64,000 nt of DNA from contig CAKZGE010000004.1 of the NCBI GenBank assembly GCA_936914845.1, forward strand, positions 186,001 through 250,000. The letters run 5' to 3'. The notes beneath the pieces were generated by a model. The model did no database searches. It was not told where the DNA came from and worked only from the letters and a program-made list of their open reading frames with translations. Position 1 is the first letter of the stretch. The number at the start of each line of letters is the position of its first letter. Positions 53,078 through 61,916 of this stretch are shown piece by piece. This stretch comes from an uncultured Chloracidobacterium sp. (GTDB lineage Bacteria > Acidobacteriota > Blastocatellia > Pyrinomonadales > Pyrinomonadaceae). The translations under genes were made by a program, and so were the position numbers.

Positions 53078-53302
53078 ATGAATACGCCCGAACTGATCGA
53101 ATCTGTCGATCCGAAGACCATCGAAAAGGCTCCGCAGCGATGCGGCGTCTGCGATCGTGAAATGACACATTACAATTCATTTTTAAGCCCCAATAATGAA
53201 TCGAGCATTGTTTGTTGGCAATGTCAGGCCCGCGATGAAAAGGGTTTCAACGCCCGCCGCGATTTCTACCGGATGTCTCGTTCCGGCAATATTCCGAGAT
53301 AG
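53078..53302 (+). CDS. Small zinc-ribbon-like protein
   Basis: The 74-residue protein has two Cys pairs, RCGVCDREM and VCWQCQARD, spaced about 25 residues apart, as in small zinc ribbons. No known function. It lies 2 bp before peptide deformylase and is likely co-transcribed with it. Confidence 0.6.
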   Translation: MNTPELIESVDPKTIEKAPQRCGVCDREMTHYNSFLSPNNESSIVCWQCQARDEKGFNARRDFYRMSRSGNIPR

Positions 53303-53304
53303 CC

Positions 53305-53796
53305 ATGGCGATCAGAAAGATCACGGAATACCCCGCTGAGGTGCTCGGCCTGGTCGGTCAACCCGTTACAAAATTTGATGAAGAGCTTGAAGAGCTCTGC
53401 TCGGATATGTTCGAGACCATGTATGATGCGGAAGGCGTTGGGCTTGCCGCTCCACAGATCGGGCTCAATATGCGCCTTTTCGTCATGGACTGTGATGGCA
53501 TCAAGCTGGTTGCCGCCAATCCGGAAATTATCGCGACCGAAGGAGAACAGTCAGGCCAGGAAGGATGTCTATCAGTCGGCAAGGTTCCGGCGGTAGTGGT
53601 TCGTCCGATGAAGGCGACCTTGCGTGCTCAAGATCTGAAAGGCGAGTGGTTTGAAAAAGAGGCGGAGGGCTATGCTGCACGGGCATTTATGCACGAAACC
53701 GACCACTGCAACGGAACGCTTTTCATCGACCATTTGGCGAAGATGCGCCGCGACATGGTCGTTAAAAGGTTCAAAAAAGAAAAAAATTGGCGATAA
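53305..53796 (+). CDS. def: Peptide deformylase
   Basis: Removes the formyl group from the N-terminal methionine of new proteins. All three family motifs are present over 163 residues: GVGLAAPQIG (44-53), EGCLS (Cys88) and HETDH (His130, Glu131, His134), which bind the metal and catalyse the reaction. It runs convergent with trmB, leaving only 2 bp between stop codons. Confidence 0.97.
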   Translation: MAIRKITEYPAEVLGLVGQPVTKFDEELEELCSDMFETMYDAEGVGLAAPQIGLNMRLFVMDCDGIKLVAANPEIIATEGEQSGQEGCLSVGKVPAVVVRPMKATLRAQDLKGEWFEKEAEGYAARAFMHETDHCNGTLFIDHLAKMRRDMVVKRFKKEKNWR

Positions 53797-53798
53797 CC

Positions 53799-54416
53799 CT
53801 AGCGGCGGCGAAAGATCCGCCGGTAAACCGGAAGGCCCTTGCTTTCAACGGCGATCTCGCGTTCGGTTTTGACGGGAAAGGGGTTTTCGTCTATGATCTC
53901 TTCGACAAAGCTTTCATTCGCCCGAAAAAATTCGAACATCTCTTCAGATAGGAATTCTATATCGGTCTGCACCAGAACTCGTCCACCTTGAACGAGCTTT
54001 TTGCTCAACGCGGCGACCATCTCAGCATTTACCATTCTCCTTTTGGCGTGTCTTTTCTTGAACCACGGATCGGGAAACTGGATGGCTGCCACGCCGATAG
54101 AATCGTCGGGCAAACCGGTTAAAAGCTCGTCCATCCACAACATTGCGTTGGCAAAAACATAATGCAGATCGGTCAATCCGGCTTCGGCGGCCAAACGGTT
54201 GGCTTCCGCGACGAGCGGTTCGCGGATCTCAATACCGAGATAGTTATAGGTTGGGTCAAGTTCTGCTAGCTTCAATAAAAAGCGTCCGCGGGCACAGCCG
54301 ATATCTAAGAAAAACGGCCTATTTCGATGGGGAAAAACGGATACGTCTATTGGCTCCGGCTTTTGGCGGTAGAAAGGGGACAGCGGATTTACATGCTGGT
54401 GAACTCGAACACGCAT
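53799..54416 (-). CDS. trmB: tRNA (guanine-N7)-methyltransferase TrmB
   Basis: Methylates G46 in the variable loop of tRNA using SAM. The 205-residue product has the SAM motif LDIGCARGRFLLKLAELDPTYNYLGIEIR and the family motif QFPDPWFKKRHAKRRMVN (usually PDPWPKKRHHKRR). It is last in the murI-rph-fabG-rhomboid-trmB run. Confidence 0.94.
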   Translation of the reverse strand: MRVRVHQHVNPLSPFYRQKPEPIDVSVFPHRNRPFFLDIGCARGRFLLKLAELDPTYNYLGIEIREPLVAEANRLAAEAGLTDLHYVFANAMLWMDELLTGLPDDSIGVAAIQFPDPWFKKRHAKRRMVNAEMVAALSKKLVQGGRVLVQTDIEFLSEEMFEFFRANESFVEEIIDENPFPVKTEREIAVESKGLPVYRRIFRRR

Positions 54417-54422
54417 TTTACG

Positions 54423-55148
54423 TCAGATGATATTTAGCAGATACAATGAGGTAAATGTACACAAAGCAATGAATGCCCCCAGACCAACAAATCCGACACC
54501 GTCCATGATAGAACTTACGGGCCGCGGATCGACCGCCGGGTCCGAAGGTATCTGAACGAGACCATAAAGGGCCCCGGCGACAATACCGCCTAGATGGCCG
54601 TAATTATCGACCACATCAAAAAGCAAAAGACCGAAAACGGCAATAAATCCGATATTGACGAAGATGCTGCGGCGAAAAGCAGGATCGAGAAATTGCTTTC
54701 TTTTAAGAGCATATATCGCGACGTATCCGAGCATGCCAATAATGCCGCCCGAAGCACCAATGACGGGAACGGTCGGATTTAACAACAAGCTGAGCAAACT
54801 GCCGCTAATACCGGAAATGAAGAATATCGTCGGCAGGTGAGAGCGATTGGACAATGTTTCGACTAGGCGGCCGAAAGAAAACATCGCATACGCATTGAAA
54901 AAAATATGCGGAAGGCTTCCGTGCGTGACCAACCCGGTAAGAAGTCGCCACATTTCTTGGTGGTTAAGAAACGCCTGTTTATCAAAACTGACCAATTGTA
55001 TCGAATCCGGAACGCCGACCGACAACTGGCACAGGAACACGACTATTAGCCCCGCCGTCATTATCCATGTGTAATATGGGGCCGATATCTCGATGTCCGC
55101 ACCCTTCTCCGGACGGCTGTTATTGTCATTATGTTCAGTTAAAGACAT
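54423..55148 (-). CDS. Rhomboid-family intramembrane serine protease
   Basis: Six-helix membrane protease of the rhomboid family. The 241-residue protein has the GASGGIIG motif with catalytic Ser133, a catalytic His in DNYGHLGGIVAG (His185), and the HGSLPHIFFNAYAMF region (His81, Asn85) that completes the active site. Substrates are unknown. Its ATG overlaps the fabG stop (TAATG), so the two are translated together. Confidence 0.93.
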   Translation of the reverse strand: MSLTEHNDNNSRPEKGADIEISAPYYTWIMTAGLIVVFLCQLSVGVPDSIQLVSFDKQAFLNHQEMWRLLTGLVTHGSLPHIFFNAYAMFSFGRLVETLSNRSHLPTIFFISGISGSLLSLLLNPTVPVIGASGGIIGMLGYVAIYALKRKQFLDPAFRRSIFVNIGFIAVFGLLLFDVVDNYGHLGGIVAGALYGLVQIPSDPAVDPRPVSSIMDGVGFVGLGAFIALCTFTSLYLLNII

Positions 55149-55897
55149 TAGATAGCTACACCGCCGTCCGCTTGGATGACCTGTCCGGTAATATATACGG
55201 CGGATGGCGACAACATAAAGGCCGCTATTTCTGCCACTTCCTTGACATTGCCCAAACGGCCCAGAGGGATGGCGGAAAGGATCTTTTCACGATACTCCGC
55301 ATTCATTTCGGCCGCCATTTCCGTTTCGATCAGTCCGAGAGCCAATGCATTTACCGTGATCTTCCGGCTCGCAACCTCTTTCGCCAGAGACTTCGTAAGT
55401 CCGATCATGCCTGCCTTTGAAGCCGAATAGTTCGATTGGCCCAACATTCCTGTAACCCCGCTGATAGATGTTATGTTCAAGATCGAACCGCCATCATTTT
55501 TCATCATCGGCCGGAGCGCCGCCTTTGAAAAATTCCACGCACCTTTAAGGTTAGTGTCAATAACAGCGTCCCAATCCTCTTCTTTCATGCGCAGGATCAG
55601 TTGATCGCGGGTAATGCCGGCGTTATTGACCAAATAGTTGATAGTTCCAAATTCGGCCGTCGCGGCTTTGACAAATTCTGCGGCGGCTTCCGTTCCGGCG
55701 ACGTCACACTGAGCAGCATAAGCCTTGCCGCCCAAAGCTTCGACCTCCGCTTTCAGCTTGTCCGCTTCGTCCGAACTTTTCGAATAATTAAATGCAACAT
55801 TGGCTCCGAGCCGGGCCATTTCTAAAACGATCGCCTTACCGATGCCGCGGGTGCCGCCCGTAACGATGACTGATCTTCCTTCAAATGTCTTGTTCAT
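55148..55897 (-). CDS. fabG: 3-oxoacyl-[acyl-carrier-protein] reductase FabG
   Basis: Short-chain dehydrogenase of fatty-acid synthesis. Over 249 residues it shows the NADPH loop TGGTRGIG (13-20), the NNAG motif (91-94), catalytic Ser144 and the YSASK dyad (Tyr157, Lys161), and the end GQVIQADGGVAI. A small oddity: the usual APG that precedes the substrate loop is ALG here (Leu187). The FabG label rests on overall similarity; other SDR substrates are possible. Confidence 0.9.
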   Translation of the reverse strand: MNKTFEGRSVIVTGGTRGIGKAIVLEMARLGANVAFNYSKSSDEADKLKAEVEALGGKAYAAQCDVAGTEAAAEFVKAATAEFGTINYLVNNAGITRDQLILRMKEEDWDAVIDTNLKGAWNFSKAALRPMMKNDGGSILNITSISGVTGMLGQSNYSASKAGMIGLTKSLAKEVASRKITVNALALGLIETEMAAEMNAEYREKILSAIPLGRLGNVKEVAEIAAFMLSPSAVYITGQVIQADGGVAI

Positions 55898-55912
55898 TAT
55901 ATTTATATTTGT

Positions 55913-56635
55913 CTATTCGCTGCCTAGAGCCGCTCGCTGGATCTCGAACAGGCGGGCGATCCCTTTTTCGGCAATATCAAGCATTTCATTCATTTCGTCG
56001 CGAGAGAACGGATCGCGCTCGGCGGTACCCTGTAGTTCAATGAATTTTCCATTGCCGGTACACACAACATTCATATCGACTTCGGCATTAGAATCTTCGA
56101 TATATGCAAGGTCGAGGATCGCAGTTCCCTCAATGCGGCCGACACTGACGGCGGCGACCTCGGTAAGAAGAGGGGAACGTTTGAACGAGCCATTACGGAC
56201 CATTTTACGACACGCTAGAGCGAGAGCAACGTAAGCTCCGGTTATCGAAGCACACCGGGTGCCGCCATCTGCTTGAATGACATCGCAATCGACGGTTATC
56301 TGTCTTTCGCCCATCATTTTCGTATCAACGATCGCCCGCAGGCTGCGTCCGATCAGCCGCTGGATCTCTTGGGTTCGGCCGGAGGGCCGCAGCGTTTCGC
56401 GCTGAGTACGAGTGCTGGTCGCTCGCGGCAGCATCGCATATTCGGCGGTTATCCATCCCATACCCTTGTTTCTTAAGAAAAAGGGTACTTTATCTTCGAC
56501 AGAAGCCGTACAAATAACTTTCGTGCCGCCGACCTCGATCAATGCCGAACCTTCCGCATAGGGTGAAATGTTTGGCGTGATCTTTGTATTGCGAATTTGG
56601 TCGTAAGTGCGTTTATCTACTCTTTCGTAGCTCAT
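55913..56635 (-). CDS. rph: Ribonuclease PH
   Basis: Phosphorolytic 3'-exonuclease that trims tRNA and other RNA ends. The 240-residue protein has the RNase PH pattern: MSYERVDKRTYDQIRNTKITPNISPYAEGSALIEVGGTKVICTAS, the GWITAEYAMLPRATSTR segment, RPSGRTQEIQRLIGRSLRA and DVIQADGGTRCASITGAYVAL. It lies 6 bp after murI and 15 bp before fabG. Confidence 0.96.
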   Translation of the reverse strand: MSYERVDKRTYDQIRNTKITPNISPYAEGSALIEVGGTKVICTASVEDKVPFFLRNKGMGWITAEYAMLPRATSTRTQRETLRPSGRTQEIQRLIGRSLRAIVDTKMMGERQITVDCDVIQADGGTRCASITGAYVALALACRKMVRNGSFKRSPLLTEVAAVSVGRIEGTAILDLAYIEDSNAEVDMNVVCTGNGKFIELQGTAERDPFSRDEMNEMLDIAEKGIARLFEIQRAALGSE

Positions 56636-56641
56636 AAGATG

Positions 56642-57481
56642 TTAAAGGTCTGAAAGTTCTACCGCCTCTATCTGCGACGGTTCGGTGCCTAGGAAACGTT
56701 CCGCTACACGAGCGAACCGCTCGGCAGCATCGGTCACGTAAAAATGGTCCAGATCATCGCACAAAGTGCGAGAGCCTAAGATAGAGCCCCGGTTGTCTGC
56801 TCCTGTTGCAACCAGGAGGTCGGCTACCTCATCCGCCGCTGCTTCGCCCGAATCGATGAGTTGAACGTTTTCGCCGATGGTTTGCGTAATTACTTCGCTC
56901 AGGATCGGATAATGTGTGCATCCGAGTACCAAGGCATCAGGTTCAAATTCGACCATCGATCGCAGATAGCGTTTTGCGATAGAGAATGTTTCGGGTTCCG
57001 ATGTCCAGTTCTCCTCCGCCAGCGGTACAAAAAGCGGACACGCGGCCTGCAGCACATTGGCGGTCTCCGAGGCTCGCAGTATCGCATTGGCGTAGGCATT
57101 GCTGGCGATCGTCGCTTCTGTGGCGATGACTCCAATGCGAGCCGAACTCTGCCCGGCAGTTCTCTCTACAGCCTTTCTCGCTCCGGGGCCGATGACGCCG
57201 ACAACATCCAGCCCGATCTCTTTGCGAATTGCCGGCAATGCCAATGCAGAAGCTGTATTGCAAGCGACGACCAGCATCTTTATGCCGCGTGATGCCAAAA
57301 ATCGAGCGTTTTCGAGAGCATATCGTTCGACTGTAGCAAGCGATTTAGTTCCGTAAGGAACTCGCGCAGTATCGCCCAGGTAGATAAACCGTTCGTTCGG
57401 TAGGCGGTCGTGCAAAGCGCGATAGACGGTCAAGCCGCCCACACCCGAATCAAAAATGCCGATCGGTAATTCGCTGTTCAA
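56642..57481 (-). CDS. murI: Glutamate racemase
   Basis: Supplies D-glutamate for peptidoglycan. The 279 residues carry the two catalytic cysteines in ACNTASA (Cys74) and LGCTHYP (near Cys185), and the DSGVGGLTVYRAL start. It is the first gene of a run of five on the minus strand (murI-rph-fabG-rhomboid-trmB). The 266 bp before tmRNA hold no other gene I can support. Confidence 0.95.
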   Translation of the reverse strand: MNSELPIGIFDSGVGGLTVYRALHDRLPNERFIYLGDTARVPYGTKSLATVERYALENARFLASRGIKMLVVACNTASALALPAIRKEIGLDVVGVIGPGARKAVERTAGQSSARIGVIATEATIASNAYANAILRASETANVLQAACPLFVPLAEENWTSEPETFSIAKRYLRSMVEFEPDALVLGCTHYPILSEVITQTIGENVQLIDSGEAAADEVADLLVATGADNRGSILGSRTLCDDLDHFYVTDAAERFARVAERFLGTEPSQIEAVELSDL

Positions 57482-57703
57482 TCCTTAAATTCGGCGGTCT
57501 TATCCGCACTGCTCCGAAGATGTAGGCTACAAGAAACGAGTTCCTTCGGCAAGTGCCATGACATTTTCCAAAAAAATAGCAGGCTCGAAACTTCGGAGAG
57601 ATATCGACACGGGGCGGTGTGTTTTTACCAACATCTTTTCATCACGAGATGTGTATCGCTTTGCCGAGATGGCCAGAGAAAGACGGAAAGACGATCGTCT
57701 AAT

Positions 57704-57742
57704 AAAAGAAAAGCCGTCCGGGATCATATCCAGGAGGCTTTT
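57704..57742 (-). terminator. Terminator after ssrA
   Basis: On the minus strand, 6 nt after the CCA end of tmRNA, AAAAGCC (57736-57742) pairs with GGCTTTT (57709-57715), followed by CTTTTATT. It ends tmRNA transcription. Confidence 0.85.
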
Positions 57743-57747
57743 GAAAA

Positions 57748-58120
57748 TGGTGGAGGCGGCGGGAATCGAACCCGCATCCAAAGGTTGCGACCAGTGCGAT
57801 CTACACGTTTAGTCGTTTCACTCGATCTCGCCGATAAAGAGAATGTGAAACGACAAGAACTCTTTACCAGCATGCCCGACTAACGATTCAGCGTTATCCG
57901 CAGACGGAGAATAACGCCTAGCCTGAACTGGGTGATGCCTTATCGGGTCGCATCAGACAAACTTCCCGCAAGACATTGCTGTAGCTAAATTTAATTAGGC
58001 AGCAAGAGCTAATTCTTGATTAGCATTTGTTGTTCTTCCAACTTTTTAACGAGCTGTCGAAAGCAAGCCCGACGTGCACTCAAAGATCTATACAAGCCCC
58101 TGTCGAAGCCTGTCGCCCCC
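57748..58120 (-). ncRNA. ssrA: tmRNA (ssrA), about 373 nt
   Basis: Rescues stalled ribosomes by acting as tRNA and mRNA. The 3' end encodes GGTTCGATTCCCGCCGCCTCC plus ACCA-like end; its 7-bp acceptor stem pairs with the 5' GGGGGCG (one G-U pair), and the 5' side continues as the typical GCGACAGGCTTCGACAGGGG. A reading frame on the minus strand ends with GCT AAT CAA GAA TTA GCT CTT GCT GCC TAA (57995-58024), giving a tag that ends ANQELALAA, with the usual ALAA degradation signal. The exact resume codon is uncertain. It is a one-piece tmRNA. Confidence 0.95.
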
Positions 58121-58126
58121 GAAAGG

Positions 58127-58161
58127 TCGTCCGCCGTTTTTAGAGGCGGACGATCATTCTA
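58127..58161 (-). promoter_or_regulatory. Stem-loop and -10 box just before ssrA
   Basis: A perfect 9-bp stem (58127-58135 with 58145-58153) lies 7 nt upstream of the tmRNA 5' end. TAGAAT (58156-58161) precedes it on the minus strand. It may be the leader of the tmRNA precursor or the terminator of the DUF481 gene; the poor T-run after the stem favours the first. Confidence 0.45.
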
Positions 58162-58228
58162 CGACAATAAGATGAAAAAACAAAGTGCCTGGTTCGCCGG
58201 TAGTGTCGTTCCGTTTGAACTCAAACCT

Positions 58229-59311
58229 CTATTTGGCCTTCCTTCCGAAATTTACTCGCAGGCCTGTTGAAAGCAGCAGATCGTTGCGTTGGGCGCCGAG
58301 CACCGGGTCACTGTTGAAGCGATCGGCGAGGGTTATGTGCCACCCGAGCCAGCTATTGATATCCGTTACGACCGAGGCATCGAACTGGGCGCGAAAACGG
58401 CCGAAGTCTGACACATTGGGAAAGATAACCAATCTCTGGGAAAGGAGCATTCGCGGATTGATCTTATGTTTGAGCTCATTCCCGAACGAAAGTTCCGCGG
58501 AATTGCGGCGAATGCCGGCCTTATAGAATTCCATATTGTAGGCACCGCCGCCGAAAACATCGAGCTGTGTGCGCTCATTGCGAATGGCACGATAGCCAAC
58601 GCCGGCGCCGAAGACGGAACGCAGATCCAAAAGCTGAGGGCTGTCATGCTCGAAATCGGCCGAACCGTAGATGAACATTTTAGGAGAAAGATTATAGTCG
58701 TACCTCGCACCGGCCCACACGGCCTGTGCGGTCGTTATGGAAACTCCCGTGGTTGAATTGCTGGCCTGCACCGCATTGGCATAGAGACTGATCTTGTCAC
58801 GGGTCGTTTCACGAACGGCTTTCAATCCGGCGGTAAAAGCTCTGGTCTTTGAATTCCCGGTCGTGAAGCTGTATCCGACATCGGCCGAACCGGACCAAAG
58901 ATCCCCAAAGCTAGGGTTGAGCATACGGTCGCGTTCGGCGATGAATTTTACCTGCTCTTCCTCACTTCGCACGACGGTTATCTTTTCTTTCTCGACCGTC
59001 ACGGAGCCGGTGTCCTTGGTTTCAACCGTTAATTTTTCAGCTTTGTCAGCCTTTACCGTGCCCTTGACAAGTTGTCCGTCCGCCAATTCGATATTCAGCG
59101 TCTGGTCCGCTGTAACGCGTTCAACCGAACTCCACAGGATCGATACCGTTCCTGCATTCTCGGTTTCGATAACTATTTTGTCTCCATCCTTTTTTATGAT
59201 CTTTCCGGTCAGACGATCGCCGTTTTTCATCAAGATCTGATCGGCGAAAATATCCATCGTCCCGGTCAATAGAAGCAGGCATATAACACCTGCAGTAAAT
59301 ATCTGTTTCAT
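58229..59311 (-). CDS. DUF481 family outer-membrane-like protein
   Basis: The 360-residue product has a signal peptide (about 1-23), a beta-rich N-terminal region with KNGDRLTGKIIKKDGDKIVIETENAGTVSILWSSVERV repeats, and a C-terminal DUF481 domain (about 145-360) with salt-responsive-like beta strands (ADVGYSFTTGNSKTRAFTAGLKAVRETTRDKISLYANA). DUF481 proteins (YdiY type) are predicted outer-membrane barrels. A GGAG site precedes the ATG. Role unknown. Confidence 0.85.
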   Translation of the reverse strand: MKQIFTAGVICLLLLTGTMDIFADQILMKNGDRLTGKIIKKDGDKIVIETENAGTVSILWSSVERVTADQTLNIELADGQLVKGTVKADKAEKLTVETKDTGSVTVEKEKITVVRSEEEQVKFIAERDRMLNPSFGDLWSGSADVGYSFTTGNSKTRAFTAGLKAVRETTRDKISLYANAVQASNSTTGVSITTAQAVWAGARYDYNLSPKMFIYGSADFEHDSPQLLDLRSVFGAGVGYRAIRNERTQLDVFGGGAYNMEFYKAGIRRNSAELSFGNELKHKINPRMLLSQRLVIFPNVSDFGRFRAQFDASVVTDINSWLGWHITLADRFNSDPVLGAQRNDLLLSTGLRVNFGRKAK

Positions 59312-59389
59312 AGATCGCTCCTGTTTAAATAAAAGTCGTTCGGGCTTGTGTCCAAGCCGAACGCATAAAGGGACGGATTATATCAAAAA

Positions 59390-59896
59390 TCAAACGAAGC
59401 GTGTATCGTAGGCCCAATGGAGCAAAGCCTGACGCTGGCGGGGACGACAATCGAGAGCCCGCGGAGGGCAATTTTTACGAAGCTGGGCGAGATGGCGGCG
59501 AACCGCTTTCCAGCGTTTTATCTGGCGATCATCGTCGGGTGAGCGGCGTCCCATGAAATAGCGGCAATACCACTGGAACCAGCCGCGCGGGTCTTCGAAA
59601 TATATCCAGCCTTTTTTCCGCCAAAAACTCAGCGGCTGCGAAGCATTTATGCCAAAGAGATTAAGCGATGCCTCGTGACGCTGGCTGCACAGCTTTGCAT
59701 TTTCGAACCAATCGGCGGGGAATTCGGCGGAACAGTCGGTCATGTAGCGTCCGCCAAAAACGCCTAGGCCGAGCATTTGTTTTGGCGTTAGATCAGGTTT
59801 GAAATCCGCATGAAAATTACGCCCGGGCTGTTCGATAAGCTGATAAGCATAGTTTTGCTGCATTCGGTCATTGACTTCGATCCAACGCGGTTTCAT
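59390..59896 (-). CDS. Conserved hypothetical protein
   Basis: The 168-residue protein has no domain that I can name, but the pattern (ADWFENAKLCSQRHEASLNLFGINASQPLSFWRKKGWIYFEDPRGWFQWYCRYFMGRRSPDDDRQIKRWKAVRRH, then DCRPRQRQALLHWAYDTRFV) is highly conserved in bacteria and some eukaryotes from memory. The Cys and Trp/His richness is notable. It begins 3 bp after purF on the same strand and is probably co-transcribed. Confidence 0.7.
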   Translation of the reverse strand: MKPRWIEVNDRMQQNYAYQLIEQPGRNFHADFKPDLTPKQMLGLGVFGGRYMTDCSAEFPADWFENAKLCSQRHEASLNLFGINASQPLSFWRKKGWIYFEDPRGWFQWYCRYFMGRRSPDDDRQIKRWKAVRRHLAQLRKNCPPRALDCRPRQRQALLHWAYDTRFV

Positions 59897-59899
59897 AGA

Positions 59900-61285
59900 T
59901 CACGATTCGCTTCCGGCAGCCACAAGTGTCGGATACCGTCCGTTCCAACATGCGACGCATGAACGTTCAAAATCGAGCCCGGTTGCTTCAAGCATTCCTT
60001 CGAGCGAAAGATAGCCCAGCGAATCGGCTTCGATATATCGGCAGACCTCTTCGACAGACATTTGAGCCGCGATCAATTCGGCCTTTCGAGGCGTATCGAC
60101 ACCATAGTAGCAAGGACTTATCGTCGGCGGACAGGAAATGCGAACGTGCACTTCCTTTGCTCCTGCCTCGCGGACCATTTGTACGATCTTTTTAGAGGTG
60201 GTGCCGCGAACTATAGAATCGTCAACCAGAACAACGCGCCGGCCGCTGATAAGATCTTTCACAGGATTGAGCTTAAGCCGGACGCCAAATGACCGAATAG
60301 ATTGCGACGGTTCGATAAAAGTTCGGCCGACATAATGGTTGCGAATGATCGCTTGTCTAAAATTAATGCCGGACTGATTCGAATATCCGATCGCCGCCGC
60401 GACACCGCTGTCCGGTACGGGCACGACAAGATCGGCTTCGACCGGGTGCTCGACCGCGAGCCGCTTGCCCATCTTATGACGCGATTCATTTACCGAACGT
60501 CCGAATACCGTCGAATCAGGCCGCGAAAAGTAAACATGTTCGAATGTGCAGACAGATACTGCTTTGGGTTCGAATGGTTTTGAAGAATGCAGGCCATTGT
60601 CGTCGATAACCAGCATTTCGCCCGGTTCGATCTCGCGGACAAATTCGGCATCGATGAGGTCAAAGGCGCAGGTTTCGGACGCAACGCACCAGGCATTCTG
60701 CAATTTGCCAAGGACAAGCGGTCGAAAGCCGCGCGGATCTCGGACGGCGATCAGAGAGCTCGGTGTCAGGAACAAAAGCGAATATGCTCCTTCGGTTTCC
60801 CGGAGAACTTCTTCGACGGCTTCCGTGGCGGTTTCCGTGCGGGTGCGGGCAATGCTGTGAAGGATCGTTTCGGTATCAGAGGTTGAAGAAAAGATCGCCC
60901 CGTCAAGCTCTAATTCGCGGCGTTTTTCGTTGGCAAAAGGCAAATTGCCGTTGTGGCAAACGGCGATCTGGCCGTGTTGGCACCGCACCGAGAACGGCTG
61001 AACTTCTTTTATCGTGTTGCTCCCGGCGGTCGAATAGCGCGTATGCCCAATGGCGCTTGAACCGACCAGCGAACGCTGGACGTCTTCCGTCAACACGTCT
61101 GCAACCAAGCCCTGAGCTCGGTATTGATGAAGTTCCTGTCCATCAGAAGAGACGATGCCGCAGGCTTCCTGCCCGCGATGCTGCAAAGCAAATAGGCCGA
61201 GTTGGGTAAGCGTAGATGCCTCTCGGTGGCCAAAGACCCCAAAAATGCCGCATTCTTCGTGAAATTTGTCGAGAACGAGATCCAT
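59900..61285 (-). CDS. purF: Amidophosphoribosyltransferase (GPATase)
   Basis: First committed enzyme of purine synthesis. The 461 residues have a short propeptide ending in catalytic Cys12 (FHEECGIFGV), the class II glutaminase domain (GIVSSDGQ, AIGHTRYST, CHNGNL) and the PRPP-binding strand RRVVLVDDSIVRGTTSKKIVQM. Cysteines in the C-terminus (ISCPPTISPCYY, FERSCVACW) suit the iron-sulfur B. subtilis type. The ATG at 61285 shares a base with the toxin stop upstream. Confidence 0.96.
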   Translation of the reverse strand: MDLVLDKFHEECGIFGVFGHREASTLTQLGLFALQHRGQEACGIVSSDGQELHQYRAQGLVADVLTEDVQRSLVGSSAIGHTRYSTAGSNTIKEVQPFSVRCQHGQIAVCHNGNLPFANEKRRELELDGAIFSSTSDTETILHSIARTRTETATEAVEEVLRETEGAYSLLFLTPSSLIAVRDPRGFRPLVLGKLQNAWCVASETCAFDLIDAEFVREIEPGEMLVIDDNGLHSSKPFEPKAVSVCTFEHVYFSRPDSTVFGRSVNESRHKMGKRLAVEHPVEADLVVPVPDSGVAAAIGYSNQSGINFRQAIIRNHYVGRTFIEPSQSIRSFGVRLKLNPVKDLISGRRVVLVDDSIVRGTTSKKIVQMVREAGAKEVHVRISCPPTISPCYYGVDTPRKAELIAAQMSVEEVCRYIEADSLGYLSLEGMLEATGLDFERSCVACWNGRYPTLVAAGSES

Positions 61286-61632
61286 TAAAGATAAATAACC
61301 TGATCTACCATTTCATCCGCTGTATTCAGATCAAGATAATCGCTCAATTTCTGAGCTATAATGTTCGGCGGATTGTCATTTATAAGGAAAATACCACAAT
61401 GACCCTTGCCTCCGTAAAAATATTCCTTGGCCAACAATTCAAAGTCTCCACGATTTATGGTAACAATAGCCATTCCATTTTCAACTGCATAATTTAATTG
61501 CGAAGCGTCATCACTACCTTTTCGGCCTGCTTCGTCGGTTGTTTGTATTCTGAACCCGCGCGACCGTAATATTTTTGCCACAAGAATGGAAACATTCTCA
61601 TCCAAGTACAATTCAATAAACAGTTTGTTCAC
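61285..61632 (-). CDS. DUF5615 PIN-like protein (probable toxin)
   Basis: The 115-residue product resembles DUF5615 PIN-like proteins, partners of DUF433 proteins: LYLDENVSILVAKILRSRGFRIQTTDEAGRKGSDDASQLNYAVENGMAIVTINRGDFELLAKEY. Acidic residues (Asp, Asp/Asp, Asp) could bind magnesium for RNase activity. It overlaps the DUF433 gene by 4 bp and shares a base (TAATG) with purF. Toxin activity is an inference from the pair. Confidence 0.8.
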   Translation of the reverse strand: MNKLFIELYLDENVSILVAKILRSRGFRIQTTDEAGRKGSDDASQLNYAVENGMAIVTINRGDFELLAKEYFYGGKGHCGIFLINDNPPNIIAQKLSDYLDLNTADEMVDQVIYL

Positions 61633-61910
61633 AGGTTGCGATATGAACGATCAATAAGATCTTTCGGGATATAGTGTTTTTCTATATAGCCATTGATCTC
61701 CTCCTGATTATCACTGTAATAACTAAGTGCCTCGAAAACCTCGGCAAGAGTGATATGGGGGTAATGAGAAGGTATCTCTTCGGGGGAAACTCCGCGCCGC
61801 CAAGCAAGCACGATCGTGCGCACCGGAATGCGAGTGCCGCTGATCACGGGTTCTCCGCCCTGTACGCCCGGAACCGACGTAATGTAACGATATTGGACCG
61901 TTGTATTCAT
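61629..61910 (-). CDS. DUF433 family antitoxin-like protein
   Basis: The 93-residue protein carries the DUF433 pattern (ITSVPGVQGGEPVISGTRIPVRTIVLAWRRGVSPEEIPSHYPHITLAEVFEALSYYSDNQEEINGYIE), a helical fold that resembles a small DNA-binding antitoxin. It precedes the DUF5615 gene, overlapping it by 4 bp, the common type II toxin-antitoxin layout. An upstream TTG start exists; ATG 61910 fits better because a TATAAT lies just before it. Confidence 0.8.
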   Translation of the reverse strand: MNTTVQYRYITSVPGVQGGEPVISGTRIPVRTIVLAWRRGVSPEEIPSHYPHITLAEVFEALSYYSDNQEEINGYIEKHYIPKDLIDRSYRNL

Positions 61911-61916
61911 GGTTTC

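Noticed and set aside
55148..55897. FabG considered as inactive because of the APG to ALG change.
   Set aside because: The Ser-Tyr-Lys catalytic residues and cofactor loop are intact; the change is likely tolerated.
57558..57812. Plus-strand ORF of 84 codons ending in a GIEPAS-type sequence.
   Set aside because: It runs antisense into the tmRNA T-arm and 3' end; this sequence is a known artefact of translating the complement of tRNA-like genes.
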